Below are positions 26,719-35,411 of a DNA stretch of 64,000 bases, piece after piece (the stretch's first letter is position 1; every line of letters starts with the position of its first letter). The position numbers and the translations under genes are program-made. The notes below the pieces were generated by a model, which saw only the letters and a program-made list of their open reading frames with translations, was not told where the DNA came from and did no database searches. The stretch is from Streptomyces daqingensis (GTDB lineage: Bacteria; Actinomycetota; Actinomycetes; Streptomycetales; Streptomycetaceae), in assembly GCF_014645895.1 (NCBI RefSeq), contig NZ_BMMP01000018.1:42700-106699 (forward strand). The letters are read 5' to 3'.

Positions 26719-27323
26719 CAGCGGTCCGCCGGCAGCTCGTACACCCGCCGGACGCTGCTCCCCAGCCGGGAGATGTCCGCCCCGTACACGTGGATCGAGA
26801 TCGCCTTCTCCTGGCAGCCGTTCCACACCCGGTGGATGTCTCCGGGCGGCGCGAACCCGCACACGGCGCCGGTGGGGTTGACCACGTCCTCGGTCGCGAC
26901 GAGCCGCGCACTGCCTCCCGGCTCCTCGGCGGGGAGCAGCCGGTAGCGCCGCTCGTGCTCCTCGCCGCGGTGAACTCCCGTGACGCACCAGGACACATGG
27001 TCGTGCACGGACGTCGCCTGGCCGGGCAGCCAGACGAGCGCCACGACGGAGAAGCTCCCGTCCGACTCGGCGTGCAGCAGATGCTGGCGGTAGCGCTCCG
27101 GGTCGCCCTCCTGCTGCGCGGGCGTGAGCAGGCCGTCGGAGCCCTCGCAGCCCAGGTGCGGGGCGAGCTTCTCGCCGACGAGATAGGCCGTGACGTCGGG
27201 CGCCATACCGCGCCCCACCACCTCGCGCACTTCCTCCACGAAGGAGTCGAGCCGCGCCGAGGTCGGTGTCCGCGTGCTCCTGCCGGTGGCGCTCGCCGTG
27301 TGGTGCGTCGTCGAAGTGGCCAT
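26718..27323 (-). CDS. Cysteine dioxygenase-type cupin protein
   Basis: A 201-residue cupin of the cysteine dioxygenase type I family, which oxidises cysteine to cysteine sulfinate. Iron-binding His residues are in QATSVHDHVSWCVTGVHRGEE and the third in PPGDIHRVWNGC. In the first motif a Cys (SWC) lies where the family's Cys-Tyr crosslink partner is often found. ATG 27323 begins MATSTTHH; ATG 27350 would add nine residues, and neither start has a good ribosome site. It is translationally coupled to the anion exporter and follows a LysR gene, so the three form a probable sulfur unit. Confidence 0.82.
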   Translation of the reverse strand: MATSTTHHTASATGRSTRTPTSARLDSFVEEVREVVGRGMAPDVTAYLVGEKLAPHLGCEGSDGLLTPAQQEGDPERYRQHLLHAESDGSFSVVALVWLPGQATSVHDHVSWCVTGVHRGEEHERRYRLLPAEEPGGSARLVATEDVVNPTGAVCGFAPPGDIHRVWNGCQEKAISIHVYGADISRLGSSVRRVYELPADR

Positions 27324-27517
27324 GACGGCAGAGTGCTGTCGCGGAACCATCACGTCCAACGACGGTTTGTTGCGTGATCCCCAACCAGCGCTTATGGATG
27401 CGGGGTCGGCGTCGTGGTCGTCGTGGGGTCCGACGCCGGGCGGTACGCCCCGACTCGGCGGGGCGGCCCGGTCGGCGGACCGTTCGGGCTGCGGGGTCCG
27501 GGCAGCGGGGGTGCCGG

Positions 27518-28423
27518 TCAGCAGCCGACCCGGTTCTCCGACACCGTCCTGAGCTCGTCCAGCACCATGGCCGTGGCCGGTATCTCCAGGTGCTCGCGCA
27601 GCACGTACGCCGAGACCTGGCGTCGGGACGCGGGATCGAGGGCGCGCCCGGTGACCTTGCGGTGGACGAGGAACGACAGCACGAGCCCCGGCATCATCGC
27701 GATGCCGAGCCCCTCCGCGACGAGGCTCTGGACGACGAGGGTGTCGTCGGTGGTGAACGCGATGTCCGGTGCGAAGCCCAACTCGGCGCACTCGTGCAGG
27801 AAGTTGGCCCTGCAGCGCAGGCAGCCGGCGATCCAGCGCTCGTCCGCGAGCTCGGCGAGTTTGACGGCGCGGCGCCTGGCCATGGGGTGACCGGACGGCA
27901 GGAGGACCGTCAACTGGTCCTCCATGAGCGGGATTTCGATCAGCTCCTCCGGAACCTGCTCGTGCAGCCCGGGATAGGTGAACGCCAGGGTCACGTCGCA
28001 TTCGCCGTCCACGACCCGGCGCAGCGAGTCCGGCGGCTCGCCCTCCTGCAACTCGACGCGTACAGCGGGGTGTTCAGCGGCCAGCCGGGCGAGGGCCTCC
28101 GGTACGAGAGTGGCCGCGGCGCTGGGAAACGCGCACATCCGGACCCGTCCGGCGCGGAGCCGCGTGATCGCGGACATCTGGTGCTGTGCGGCGGAGATGC
28201 GTTCCAGGATGTCCCCGGCGTGCCTCTCCAGGGCCTCCCCCGCCTCCGTGAGCCTCATCCCCCGGCCGACCCGGATGAACAGCGGTGTGCCGACCGAGCG
28301 TTCGAGGGCCTTCATCTGCTGCGTGATGGCGGGCTGGGTGTAGCCGAGGGTCCGCGCGGCCGCCGAGTACGAACCGGTGCGGACCACCTCGTGGAAGGTC
28401 CGTATGTGCCGCGAGTCGAACAT
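27518..28423 (-). CDS. LysR family transcriptional regulator
   Basis: A 301-residue LysR regulator. The N-terminal helix-turn-helix is at residues about 4-60 (FDSRHIRTFHEVVRTGSYS, then LGYTQPAITQQMKALE). The rest is the periplasmic-binding-like effector domain, with the cysteine-bearing WIAGCLRCRANF in the ligand cleft, which is unusual and may sense a thiol or oxidant. It is upstream of the cysteine dioxygenase and exporter genes on the same strand, 194 bases away, and probably controls them. Confidence 0.9.
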   Translation of the reverse strand: MFDSRHIRTFHEVVRTGSYSAAARTLGYTQPAITQQMKALERSVGTPLFIRVGRGMRLTEAGEALERHAGDILERISAAQHQMSAITRLRAGRVRMCAFPSAAATLVPEALARLAAEHPAVRVELQEGEPPDSLRRVVDGECDVTLAFTYPGLHEQVPEELIEIPLMEDQLTVLLPSGHPMARRRAVKLAELADERWIAGCLRCRANFLHECAELGFAPDIAFTTDDTLVVQSLVAEGLGIAMMPGLVLSFLVHRKVTGRALDPASRRQVSAYVLREHLEIPATAMVLDELRTVSENRVGC

Positions 28424-28511
28424 GGCTGAACCATAAGCAGAATTTGGGCCGGCCCACTACGACGGCGACACGGCCTCGTGCGCGGCCCTGTTCCAGGTGC
28501 TGGTACCGAAT

Positions 28512-30146
28512 TCAGGCGGGCCCCCGCAGCCGTCCCGCCACTGCCACGCCCACCGCGCACACCAGCGCCGAGACCGCGTACACGGCGAGGAACGCCAGCG
28601 GCTGCCCGCCCGCCGCGGCCCCGGCGGGTTCCGCCCCGTGCACGCCGACACTGACCGACCCGCCCCCGCACGCCGCGAACGCCGCACCGGTGGCGGCGAG
28701 CAGCACCACGTTCGAGAGGCTGTCGGACATCTGCAGCGCGGCGGAGTTCTTCCCCACCTTCTCCGGCGCCGACAGCTGCAGCAGCAGCACACTCGTCGCG
28801 CCGATGACCAGGCCCATCCCGTAACACGCCACGGCCATCGCGACGGCGAGCGTCCACACGGGCACCGTCTCCAGCAGTACCGCGGGCGCATACGCCACCC
28901 CGCCCGTGACCAGCACCATTCCGCCCTGGGCCAGCCGCTCCCGGTACGGGCCGAGCCGCGCCCGCGACTGCGTGAACGAGCCGAGCGCCCACGTCCCACC
29001 GCCCGCCGCCAGCGCGAGGCCCGCCAGCGTGACCGACAGTCCGCGCTGGCTGACGAGCATCAACGGCACGAAGCTCTCCGCGACGACGAACCCGCCCGCG
29101 GCGATACCCCGCAGCAGCACCACCGCGGGCAGCCCGCGGGCGGCGCGGTACGTCCCCCGTGGAAGCAGGCGCAACGCCGCCGGTACGAGGAGAGCCGCAC
29201 CGGCCAGCGCCGGGACGATCGCCGGAAGGCTCAGCTCCTGACCGGCGTACTGCAGCAGCCCCGCGCCCACGGCCAGCGCCCCGGCGTACTTCAGACGTCC
29301 GCGATCCCCGGCCCCCGTTCCGGAACCGGAACCCGTTTCGGTGCCGGGTCCTTGCGCGGGCACGTCCGCTCGGGGCGGGCCCGACGCGGAGCGGCGCAGC
29401 GCGGGCATCATCACGGCCAGCGGGACCGCCACCAGCAGCGGGATGCCGAGGAACACCCAGCGCCAGCCCAGGTGCTGCGTAACCGACCCGGCGATCAGCG
29501 GCCCTACCACGGCCGGTACGACCCATGCCGCCGCGAACGACGACATCACCGGCGGCCGCAGCCGTTCCGGATAGGCGCGGCTGACGGTGACGTACAGCGC
29601 CACGATCACCAGCCCGCCCCCGATGCCCTGCACCGCGCGCCCCAGCACGAAGATCCACATCGTGACGGCCGTACCGGAGAGGACCAGACCCACCGCGAAC
29701 GCCCCGATACCCGTCGCCACCGGCGGCAGCGGCCCGCGCCGGTCGCACCACAGGCCGGAGACGACCATCCCGAGAAGGGCGGTCGTGAACAGCGCCGAGA
29801 AGGCGAAGGCGTACGCGGAGACCCCGTCGAGTTCGTCGGCCGCCACGGGCATGGCAGTCCCGACGGCTGTCGCCTCGAACGCGATCAGGAAGACGACGGA
29901 GACGATGCCCAGCGTCAGCGCGCGGTAGCCGCGGCTGAGGACGGTCGCCTCCTCGAGCAGCGGCGCGGACGGCCGACCCTCCGCGGGCGGCCGCCCGCCG
30001 CCTTCCGCGCCGGGACGGGAGCCCTCGCCAGGACGGGAGCCCGCTTCGCCGCCGGCGGAGACGGCGGTCCCCGCGGCGTCCCGCCTGCGCCTGCCGTCCG
30101 TGGCGATCTCTCCGCTCTCCCCCGGTCCGTCCTCGTACGTGGCCAT
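28512..30146 (-). CDS. MFS drug/metabolite exporter
   Basis: A 544-residue major facilitator superfamily protein. About 65 disordered residues are followed by at least twelve helices. Motif A appears as SGLWCDRRGPLPPVATG and motif C-like AAAWVVPAVVGPLIAGSV, as in EmrB/QacA proton antiporters. The cytoplasmic loop in the middle (around residues 250-290) is Pro/Gly-rich and variable. It likely exports a toxic or antibiotic compound. It is single; no regulator of TetR or MarR type is adjacent. Confidence 0.88.
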   Translation of the reverse strand: MATYEDGPGESGEIATDGRRRRDAAGTAVSAGGEAGSRPGEGSRPGAEGGGRPPAEGRPSAPLLEEATVLSRGYRALTLGIVSVVFLIAFEATAVGTAMPVAADELDGVSAYAFAFSALFTTALLGMVVSGLWCDRRGPLPPVATGIGAFAVGLVLSGTAVTMWIFVLGRAVQGIGGGLVIVALYVTVSRAYPERLRPPVMSSFAAAWVVPAVVGPLIAGSVTQHLGWRWVFLGIPLLVAVPLAVMMPALRRSASGPPRADVPAQGPGTETGSGSGTGAGDRGRLKYAGALAVGAGLLQYAGQELSLPAIVPALAGAALLVPAALRLLPRGTYRAARGLPAVVLLRGIAAGGFVVAESFVPLMLVSQRGLSVTLAGLALAAGGGTWALGSFTQSRARLGPYRERLAQGGMVLVTGGVAYAPAVLLETVPVWTLAVAMAVACYGMGLVIGATSVLLLQLSAPEKVGKNSAALQMSDSLSNVVLLAATGAAFAACGGGSVSVGVHGAEPAGAAAGGQPLAFLAVYAVSALVCAVGVAVAGRLRGPA

Positions 30147-30334
30147 GAGGGCACGCTATGGGGTCCCGGAGTCCTCGGCCTGTGTCCGGGGGTGGTTCCC
30201 CTGTCAGCCGATGGTCCTAAGCCGCCTCTCCCCCATCGGCCTGCCGCTCTCTTCGCACCGCCTCGCCGGCCGCGACGCCCGAGGGGAACCGCATGTCACG
30301 GTGGAGGGCGTCTTTTTGGGGCACCCTGACACCT

Positions 30335-31204
30335 ATGCCGCACTTCACCTCGTACGACGAGGCCGAGCTCAGCTACCGCGTCCTGGGGGACGCCGCCACC
30401 GGCTGGGACCGCCCGCCCCTGGTCTGCCTCGCCGGCGGCCCGGCGCGCGACGCCGCCTACCTGGGCGACCTGGGCGGACTGAGCGCGTACCGGCGCCTGA
30501 TCGTCCCCGACTCGCGGGGCACCGGCGCGTCCCCGCCCGCCGCCGACCCGGCCGAGTACGCCTTCCCCCGTCTCGCCGAGGACGTCGAGGCGCTCCGCGC
30601 GCACCTGGGCCTCGAACGGTTCGCCCTCCTCGCCCACGACGCCGCGGCGGCCACCGCCCAGACGTACGCCGCAGCACACCCCGGCCGCCTCTCACACCTC
30701 GTACTCCTCAACCCCGGCTCCCGGCTGCAGGGCGAACTCCCCGCCGACGCACGGGAGATCTTCGAGTCGCGCGCCTCCGAGGGACCTTGGTGGAAGGAGG
30801 CGCATGAAGCGGTGCGGCTGCTGGAGGAGGCCACCGACATGCCGGAGATCCGCCGGCTGCTGCTGCGCGCCGCGCCCATGGCGTACGGACGGTGGGACGC
30901 CCCGCAGCGCGAACACGCCGCGCAGGAAGGCGAACAGCTCAACCCCGTTCCGCGGGCGGGCTTCTGGCAGGGCGTCGACGACGCCGCATGCGACACCATC
31001 CTGGACGCGCTGCCCGAAGTCGCGGCTCCCGTACTGGTGGTGACCGGGGAGCTCGACGCGGTGACCGGCATGCGCGCGGGCGAGGTCGTCGCGAACTCCT
31101 TCCCGGACGCCCGTCTCCACACCCTCAAGGGCACGGGCCACTACCCCTGGATCGACGCCCCGGGCTCCCTCACGCGGCTGCTCAGGGACTTCCTCTCCTC
31201 GTAG
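30335..31204 (+). CDS. Alpha/beta-fold hydrolase with Asp in the nucleophile position
   Basis: A 289-residue alpha/beta hydrolase related to proline iminopeptidases, from ATG 30335. The oxyanion region is VCLAGGPARDA and the fold shows PDSRGTGASP. At the nucleophile elbow, where most members have GxSxG, this protein reads LLAHDAAAATA, placing Asp102 where Ser is expected. Epoxide hydrolases and haloalkane dehalogenases use Asp there. The acid is likely in GELDAVTG and the base His in KGTGHYPWID. Enzyme class is therefore open: hydrolase of an epoxide or halide, or a degenerate peptidase. It is divergent from the MFS gene. Confidence 0.82.
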   Translation: MPHFTSYDEAELSYRVLGDAATGWDRPPLVCLAGGPARDAAYLGDLGGLSAYRRLIVPDSRGTGASPPAADPAEYAFPRLAEDVEALRAHLGLERFALLAHDAAAATAQTYAAAHPGRLSHLVLLNPGSRLQGELPADAREIFESRASEGPWWKEAHEAVRLLEEATDMPEIRRLLLRAAPMAYGRWDAPQREHAAQEGEQLNPVPRAGFWQGVDDAACDTILDALPEVAAPVLVVTGELDAVTGMRAGEVVANSFPDARLHTLKGTGHYPWIDAPGSLTRLLRDFLSS

Positions 31205-31249
31205 GGCGGAGCGCCCGGTACAGGAGCGCGATGCATCTGGACAGCGTCC

Positions 31250-31510
31250 TCATGCGGGAGCGGAACCGTCACCGGCCACGTCGTCCGGCTGCTGCACGGC
31301 GAGGATCTCGCCCGGGGTGCACTTCAGGACGTCGCAGATCGCCGTCAGCGTCGAGAAACGGATCGCCTTGGCCCGGCCGTTCTTGAGCACTGACAGGTTC
31401 ACCACCGTCACGCCGACCCGGTCCGCCAGCTCGGTGAGCGTCATGCCGCGATCGGCGAGCAGGCGGTCGAGGTGGCACATGATGCGGTGCTGGTCCGCGG
31501 ATACAGCCAT
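31250..31510 (-). CDS. XRE/Cro-type HTH regulator (YozG type)
   Basis: An 86-residue DNA-binding protein with one helix-turn-helix (LTELADRVGVTVVNLSVLKNGR) and almost nothing else. ATG 31510 is 2 bases from the stop of the DUF2975 gene. Such pairs of a DUF2975 membrane protein and a short XRE protein are widespread and probably act as a membrane sensor with its regulator. The AT-rich inverted repeat at 32329-32363 is the likely operator. Confidence 0.9.
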   Translation of the reverse strand: MAVSADQHRIMCHLDRLLADRGMTLTELADRVGVTVVNLSVLKNGRAKAIRFSTLTAICDVLKCTPGEILAVQQPDDVAGDGSAPA

Positions 31511-31512
31511 GC

Positions 31513-32247
31513 TCAGACCAACCCGTCGACGTCCTGGGCGAGTTCCGTGCCCCTGCGGAACACCTCGGCGAGCGCCAGGAGCAACAGGGCGATGAACAGG
31601 GGGACTTGAGGAAGGGAGAAGGCGAAGGCCCCGACGGGCGCGTCCGCACCGTCCAGGCCGAGCCGCTCCAGGACCAGGCCCGACGCGAGCGCAGGGGCGG
31701 CGGCCATGCCGAGCGAGCCGAAGGCAGTCAGCACGGCGAGACCCGCGACCCGGACGGCGTTGCCCTGGCGGAAGGGGTCGCCCTCGGCGATCGACAGCAG
31801 CAGCCTGCGCAGCAGCAGAGCGCCCGCGAAGGCACAGAGACCGAGGACAGCGGAGTCCGCTTTCGCCAGGGCCTGTTCGGCTGCCGTCGAACCCCACGAA
31901 CGCAACTCCGTCGGTCCGGTGCCCACTTCGAGCCAGCTGCTCCTCGGGGCGTCCGCGATGTTCAGCCGGATCCCGTCGCCGGCCTTCGAATCGGGGACGG
32001 CCAACGGGGCTTGAGAACCGGCTCGCGTCTCGCGCGCTGTCTCCACGCTCAACCCGTCGGCTGTACGAACCTCTACCGGGACGCTCACGTCGGCGGGCGC
32101 CTGCGTCATCCCGTTGACGTCGTAGACGACCCCCGCGACGCCCGCGATCAGGCCCAGCCACAGCACCGCACCGGCAAGCCGCCGTACGAAGCGTTCACTT
32201 GCGAAGCGCCGGGGCTTCCTGCTGCTGATGTATTCGGAGATGCCCAT
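31513..32247 (-). CDS. DUF2975 membrane protein
   Basis: A 244-residue membrane protein of the DUF2975 family with four predicted helices (about residues 23-45, 125-145, 160-185, 205-225) and an extracytoplasmic domain between the first two. ATG 32247 has GAGGA 6 bases upstream. The family lacks a known activity. It is the first gene of a two-gene unit with the XRE regulator 31250-31510, and the pair presumably responds to a membrane or envelope signal. Confidence 0.85.
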   Translation of the reverse strand: MGISEYISSRKPRRFASERFVRRLAGAVLWLGLIAGVAGVVYDVNGMTQAPADVSVPVEVRTADGLSVETARETRAGSQAPLAVPDSKAGDGIRLNIADAPRSSWLEVGTGPTELRSWGSTAAEQALAKADSAVLGLCAFAGALLLRRLLLSIAEGDPFRQGNAVRVAGLAVLTAFGSLGMAAAPALASGLVLERLGLDGADAPVGAFAFSLPQVPLFIALLLLALAEVFRRGTELAQDVDGLV

Positions 32248-32328
32248 GGGATTCCTCGGCTCGGGCTGCGGCGACTGCCGCACGCGACGAAGGGCAGGCA
32301 CGAGCGGGAGCCCGTCCACGCGGCGGAA

Positions 32329-32363
32329 CCTATCGTTAATCGATGTTATCGACAAGCGATAGG
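32329..32363. promoter_or_regulatory. AT-rich inverted repeat upstream of DUF2975
   Basis: CCTATCG and CGATAGG flank a core with further ATCGAT/TATCGA copies, in an otherwise G+C-rich region, 82-116 bases upstream of the DUF2975 start. It fits an operator for the XRE protein encoded in the same unit. Confidence 0.6.
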
Positions 32364-32533
32364 GGTGGGGGTGCGGGGGTACCCGCCACGGCATCCCGCG
32401 CATAGGATCACAGGCCACGAGAGGCGACCAGCCCGTGCACCGAGCCGCCGCAGGGCAATAAACCAGAACTGCCCCGACCGATGCGGTGTTGCGGTGGCCA
32501 CCCCGCGCGCCCTCACAACAGGGACGCAAAGGG

Positions 32534-32550
32534 GGTGAAACTCTTTCACC
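32534..32550. promoter_or_regulatory. Palindrome GGTGAAA-CTC-TTTCACC before the WXG100 cassette
   Basis: Perfect 7-bp arms and a 3-base centre, 70 bases upstream of the first gene of the 32620-36035 cassette. It is followed by AT-containing sequence and may be an operator or an upstream promoter element. Confidence 0.45.
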
Positions 32551-32619
32551 TCCCTCATGTAGCGTCTCCCGGACACAAGCTTCGATCACACCGACGCGGC
32601 AAACGGGGAGTGCAGAACG

Positions 32620-32910
32620 GTGAGTTCAGAGTTTCGGATCGACATCCCGCGCGTTCAGAAGATGGTGGACAAGCTCAGCGAGTCCACCGAGCGGATGCAG
32701 CAGGCGAGGACACGCCTGAAGAAGGTGGGGCCCAAGACCCTTGGCACAGACGGCCTTGACGACGCCTGCGACACCTTCCAGTCGGAGTGGGAGGACGGCA
32801 TCAAACGCATTGAGGACAGCGCCAAGGACATCAAGGACCGGCTCCAGACCACGGTTGATGCCTACAAGGCGGGCGAAGAAAAAGAAGTCAAGAGCTACGG
32901 CAAGGGCTGA
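32620..32910 (+). CDS. WXG100-size type VII secretion-related protein
   Basis: A 96-residue, all-helical protein from GTG 32620 with GGGGAG upstream. Size, charge and heptad pattern match Esx/WXG100 proteins, which form helical hairpins and are secreted by ESX systems. The turn reads SEWEDGIKRIED in place of W-x-G, with Trp kept and Gly shifted. It ends in a Lys/Glu-rich tail. It is followed 19 bases later by the large WXG100-containing protein, so it may be its chaperone-like partner. Confidence 0.75.
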   Translation: MSSEFRIDIPRVQKMVDKLSESTERMQQARTRLKKVGPKTLGTDGLDDACDTFQSEWEDGIKRIEDSAKDIKDRLQTTVDAYKAGEEKEVKSYGKG

Positions 32911-32929
32911 ACGATACGGGGGATAAGTC

Positions 32930-34180
32930 ATGTCCTGGCGCAGCATGTTCATCGAGGACGACAGCGGGTGGCCCGGTCTCGGGTTCAACCCGGCCAAGGG
33001 CGACGCGGAGGCGATCGATCTACTCGCTTCGGACGTCAAGGCCGTCGGCGACGAACTCGAAGAGCTGAACGATTTGATCAAGTCGGTGGGCGAACGTGGC
33101 GGCGCCTGGGAAGGAGAAGCCGCCGACAGGTTCACCAAGAAGCTCGGCGAACTGCCCAAGTACCTGAAGCAAGGCACCGATTCCATGCAGGACTGCGCTA
33201 AGGCTCTGCGCACGTGGCACGGAAAGCTGCAGGACTTCCAGCAGCGGGCGGAGCGTACCGAGGCGGACGCCGTCGAAGCACGCAAGCGAGCCGAGCAGGA
33301 TGCCGACAGGTACAACGCCCTGGTACGGCGGTACGCGGGTGTGACCATGGAGGCCGATCAGGTCAAACGCGTCAACACAATGATGGAGGACGCCAAGGGG
33401 GACGTCGACCGGGCCAACGATCGGCTTGAGCAGCTCATCCGCGAGGGCGAGAAGATCCTGGCGAGCTGGAAGGACCGGGCGGGTGAGGCCGAACGAGCCA
33501 TCCTGAAAGCCTCTGAGAACCACCCGCCGGACCTCGGCCTCTGGGACCGCATCACGGACGCTCTTTCGGAGGGCTGGCGTGACTTCAAGGAGTGGCTGAT
33601 CGACAACGCCGACGCCCTGTCCAACTGGTCAGCCGGCCTCGCCGCGGCGGCAATCGCTGTGAACGCCATTCCGGTCGTGGGACAGGTGGCTTCCGTCGTC
33701 CTGGCAACAGCCTCGTCACTCTGTGCGGCAGGGGCCATGGCCGGGCACTGGATGGACAACGCGCGCGGCGGCAAGTCTTCCGGCTGGCAGATCGGGCTCG
33801 ATGCCTTGGGCGTGCTCCCAGTCGTCGGCGGCTCGGTCAAGGGAGCCATCGCCGGAGTAAAAGGGGCAACCGGCCTTGCGGGCAAGGTCGCAGGAGGTAC
33901 CCGTGGCCTGACGGGCACGGTCATCGAAGAGGGTGGCAAGAGGGCGAACCTCATCTATGAGGGTGTGGAGAATCCCCTCAGCATGAAGTTGATCAACGGC
34001 GGTCTCAAAAAGGCCTTCGGCAAGGCGGACGACGTACTGCCACCCGGCCCTACGCAAATGGTGGTGAAGACCGGAGCTGCCATCAAGGGGACCTGGGATT
34101 CGCTGACGGGCTCAGCGGGGGAAGAGACGACTGCCCCGGCCCCTTCTAGCAGCAAGTTCCATCAGACCCTCGCAGCTTGA
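32930..34180 (+). CDS. WXG100-domain protein with hydrophobic pretoxin-like region
   Basis: A 416-residue protein. Residues about 1-110 form a WXG100-like module (GGAWEGEAADRFTKKLGEL), residues 110-200 a long coiled coil (EARKRAEQDADRYNAL, GEAERAILKAS), and 220-310 a hydrophobic region (AGLAAAAIAVNAIPVVGQVASVV) with the GWQIGLDALGVLPVVGG segment seen in polymorphic-toxin pretoxin linkers. The last 80 residues have no toxin domain that I recognise. It could be a T7-secreted effector or a membrane component. ATG 32930 follows GGGGGATAA. Local G+C is below that of neighbours. Confidence 0.7.
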   Translation: MSWRSMFIEDDSGWPGLGFNPAKGDAEAIDLLASDVKAVGDELEELNDLIKSVGERGGAWEGEAADRFTKKLGELPKYLKQGTDSMQDCAKALRTWHGKLQDFQQRAERTEADAVEARKRAEQDADRYNALVRRYAGVTMEADQVKRVNTMMEDAKGDVDRANDRLEQLIREGEKILASWKDRAGEAERAILKASENHPPDLGLWDRITDALSEGWRDFKEWLIDNADALSNWSAGLAAAAIAVNAIPVVGQVASVVLATASSLCAAGAMAGHWMDNARGGKSSGWQIGLDALGVLPVVGGSVKGAIAGVKGATGLAGKVAGGTRGLTGTVIEEGGKRANLIYEGVENPLSMKLINGGLKKAFGKADDVLPPGPTQMVVKTGAAIKGTWDSLTGSAGEETTAPAPSSSKFHQTLAA

Positions 34181-34214
34181 GGGGCGTCAGACCACAGGAG
34201 CTGCAAGCACTGTC

Positions 34215-35342
34215 ATGCATTTCCCGGACGCATCCACGGCCGCGCCCCGGCCACAAGGGGCCTATCGCCCGCTTGACGATTCAAAGCTCCGCATCGGGTG
34301 GATCATGCCGCCCTTCTTCCATGAACTGCCGGTCGACGCTCCTGACGCCGATTCGGCAGCGGAGCGCCTGCACTCCCTTGCTACCACCCTCTTGGCCGAG
34401 CATTCAACAGACGACCAGTACGCTTTCGCTCTGCTCCTCGGGGCCCAATTGGAACCTATGACAGAGAACAACGTCATCTACGCCGGTCTGAGTTTCCTGG
34501 AGGTGGACGGGCAACCCACGTCCTCCACCGTGCTCGTCGCGCAACTTCCGCGTGACGGCGGTGGCGATGACGAGACTGTCCTCACCACCTTGCAGGACAC
34601 GCTGAAGAGCACCTACACCGATGACGAGGTCGAGCAGACGGATCTGCCTTGCGGGCCGGCCGTCTCCCGGATCGGGAGGGCGCCGTTCGTCGTGGAGAGC
34701 ACCTCGACCGGTGAAGTGACGCAGGTGGAGAGGCAGCTCATCCAGACGTACGTTCCCCTTCCCGGAACAGCGGAGATGCTGCTTTTCGAACTGGGCGTGT
34801 TTTCCCCCGAGGGCTGGGAGCTGCATTCCGAGGTGTTCGCCGAAGTCCTGAAGACGATCGACTGGGCCACGGACCAGGAGATCGCCGAGGCGGCGATGCT
34901 CGCGCAGAGCGGAGGAGCCCGACTTGAGGCCGCCGACGCTCTGGGAGAGACCGCCAAACGGGGACTCGACAGGATCTCGGACGAAGTTTTGCGGGCCGTA
35001 ACCGATCGCGAAGGGATAGCCAGGGAAGACGAGCGGCTTTCTGCCACAGTGTGCTCGGCCTGCTGGGACAAGGGCCTCCGCTCTCCCTGCGTGGGGCACC
35101 AGGCATGGCAGCTGAGCGGCGTGGGCGAGAGCGAGCTGGAAGCGGCCCTGCCACGCCTCGTCGCCCACTTCTCAGAAAGCGGGTGGAGGGTGGAGGATCT
35201 GCGCACGGACGGTCTGCGTGCTCAGACGGAGGAGCATGCGGTCAAGGCCTCCACCGAACCCGTTGCGGGCAGGCTACTGGCCGAAGTCTCATCGGTGTGC
35301 AATCGGCTGTCCAACCAAACTGTGGCCGACGACTTCGGGTAA
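34215..35342 (+). CDS. Hypothetical protein of the WXG100 cassette
   Basis: A 375-residue soluble protein I do not recognise. Residues 60-220 look like an alpha/beta sandwich; IQTYVPLPGTAEMLLFELGV followed by FAEVLKTIDW resembles the edge strand and last helix of Mog1/PsbP/LpqN-like folds, a weak match by eye. The C-terminal 110 residues contain Cys residues in SATVCSACWDKGLRSPC that could bind a metal. No signal peptide or membrane helix. AGGAG lies about 15 bases before ATG 34215. It is third in a same-strand cassette with the two WXG100 genes. Confidence 0.65.
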   Translation: MHFPDASTAAPRPQGAYRPLDDSKLRIGWIMPPFFHELPVDAPDADSAAERLHSLATTLLAEHSTDDQYAFALLLGAQLEPMTENNVIYAGLSFLEVDGQPTSSTVLVAQLPRDGGGDDETVLTTLQDTLKSTYTDDEVEQTDLPCGPAVSRIGRAPFVVESTSTGEVTQVERQLIQTYVPLPGTAEMLLFELGVFSPEGWELHSEVFAEVLKTIDWATDQEIAEAAMLAQSGGARLEAADALGETAKRGLDRISDEVLRAVTDREGIAREDERLSATVCSACWDKGLRSPCVGHQAWQLSGVGESELEAALPRLVAHFSESGWRVEDLRTDGLRAQTEEHAVKASTEPVAGRLLAEVSSVCNRLSNQTVADDFG

Positions 35343-35411
35343 TCAGTCCCACCGCTCTTTCCGAGCCGACAGGACCGAGTGTGCGGCGACCGGACGAACA
35401 GGGTGATCACC

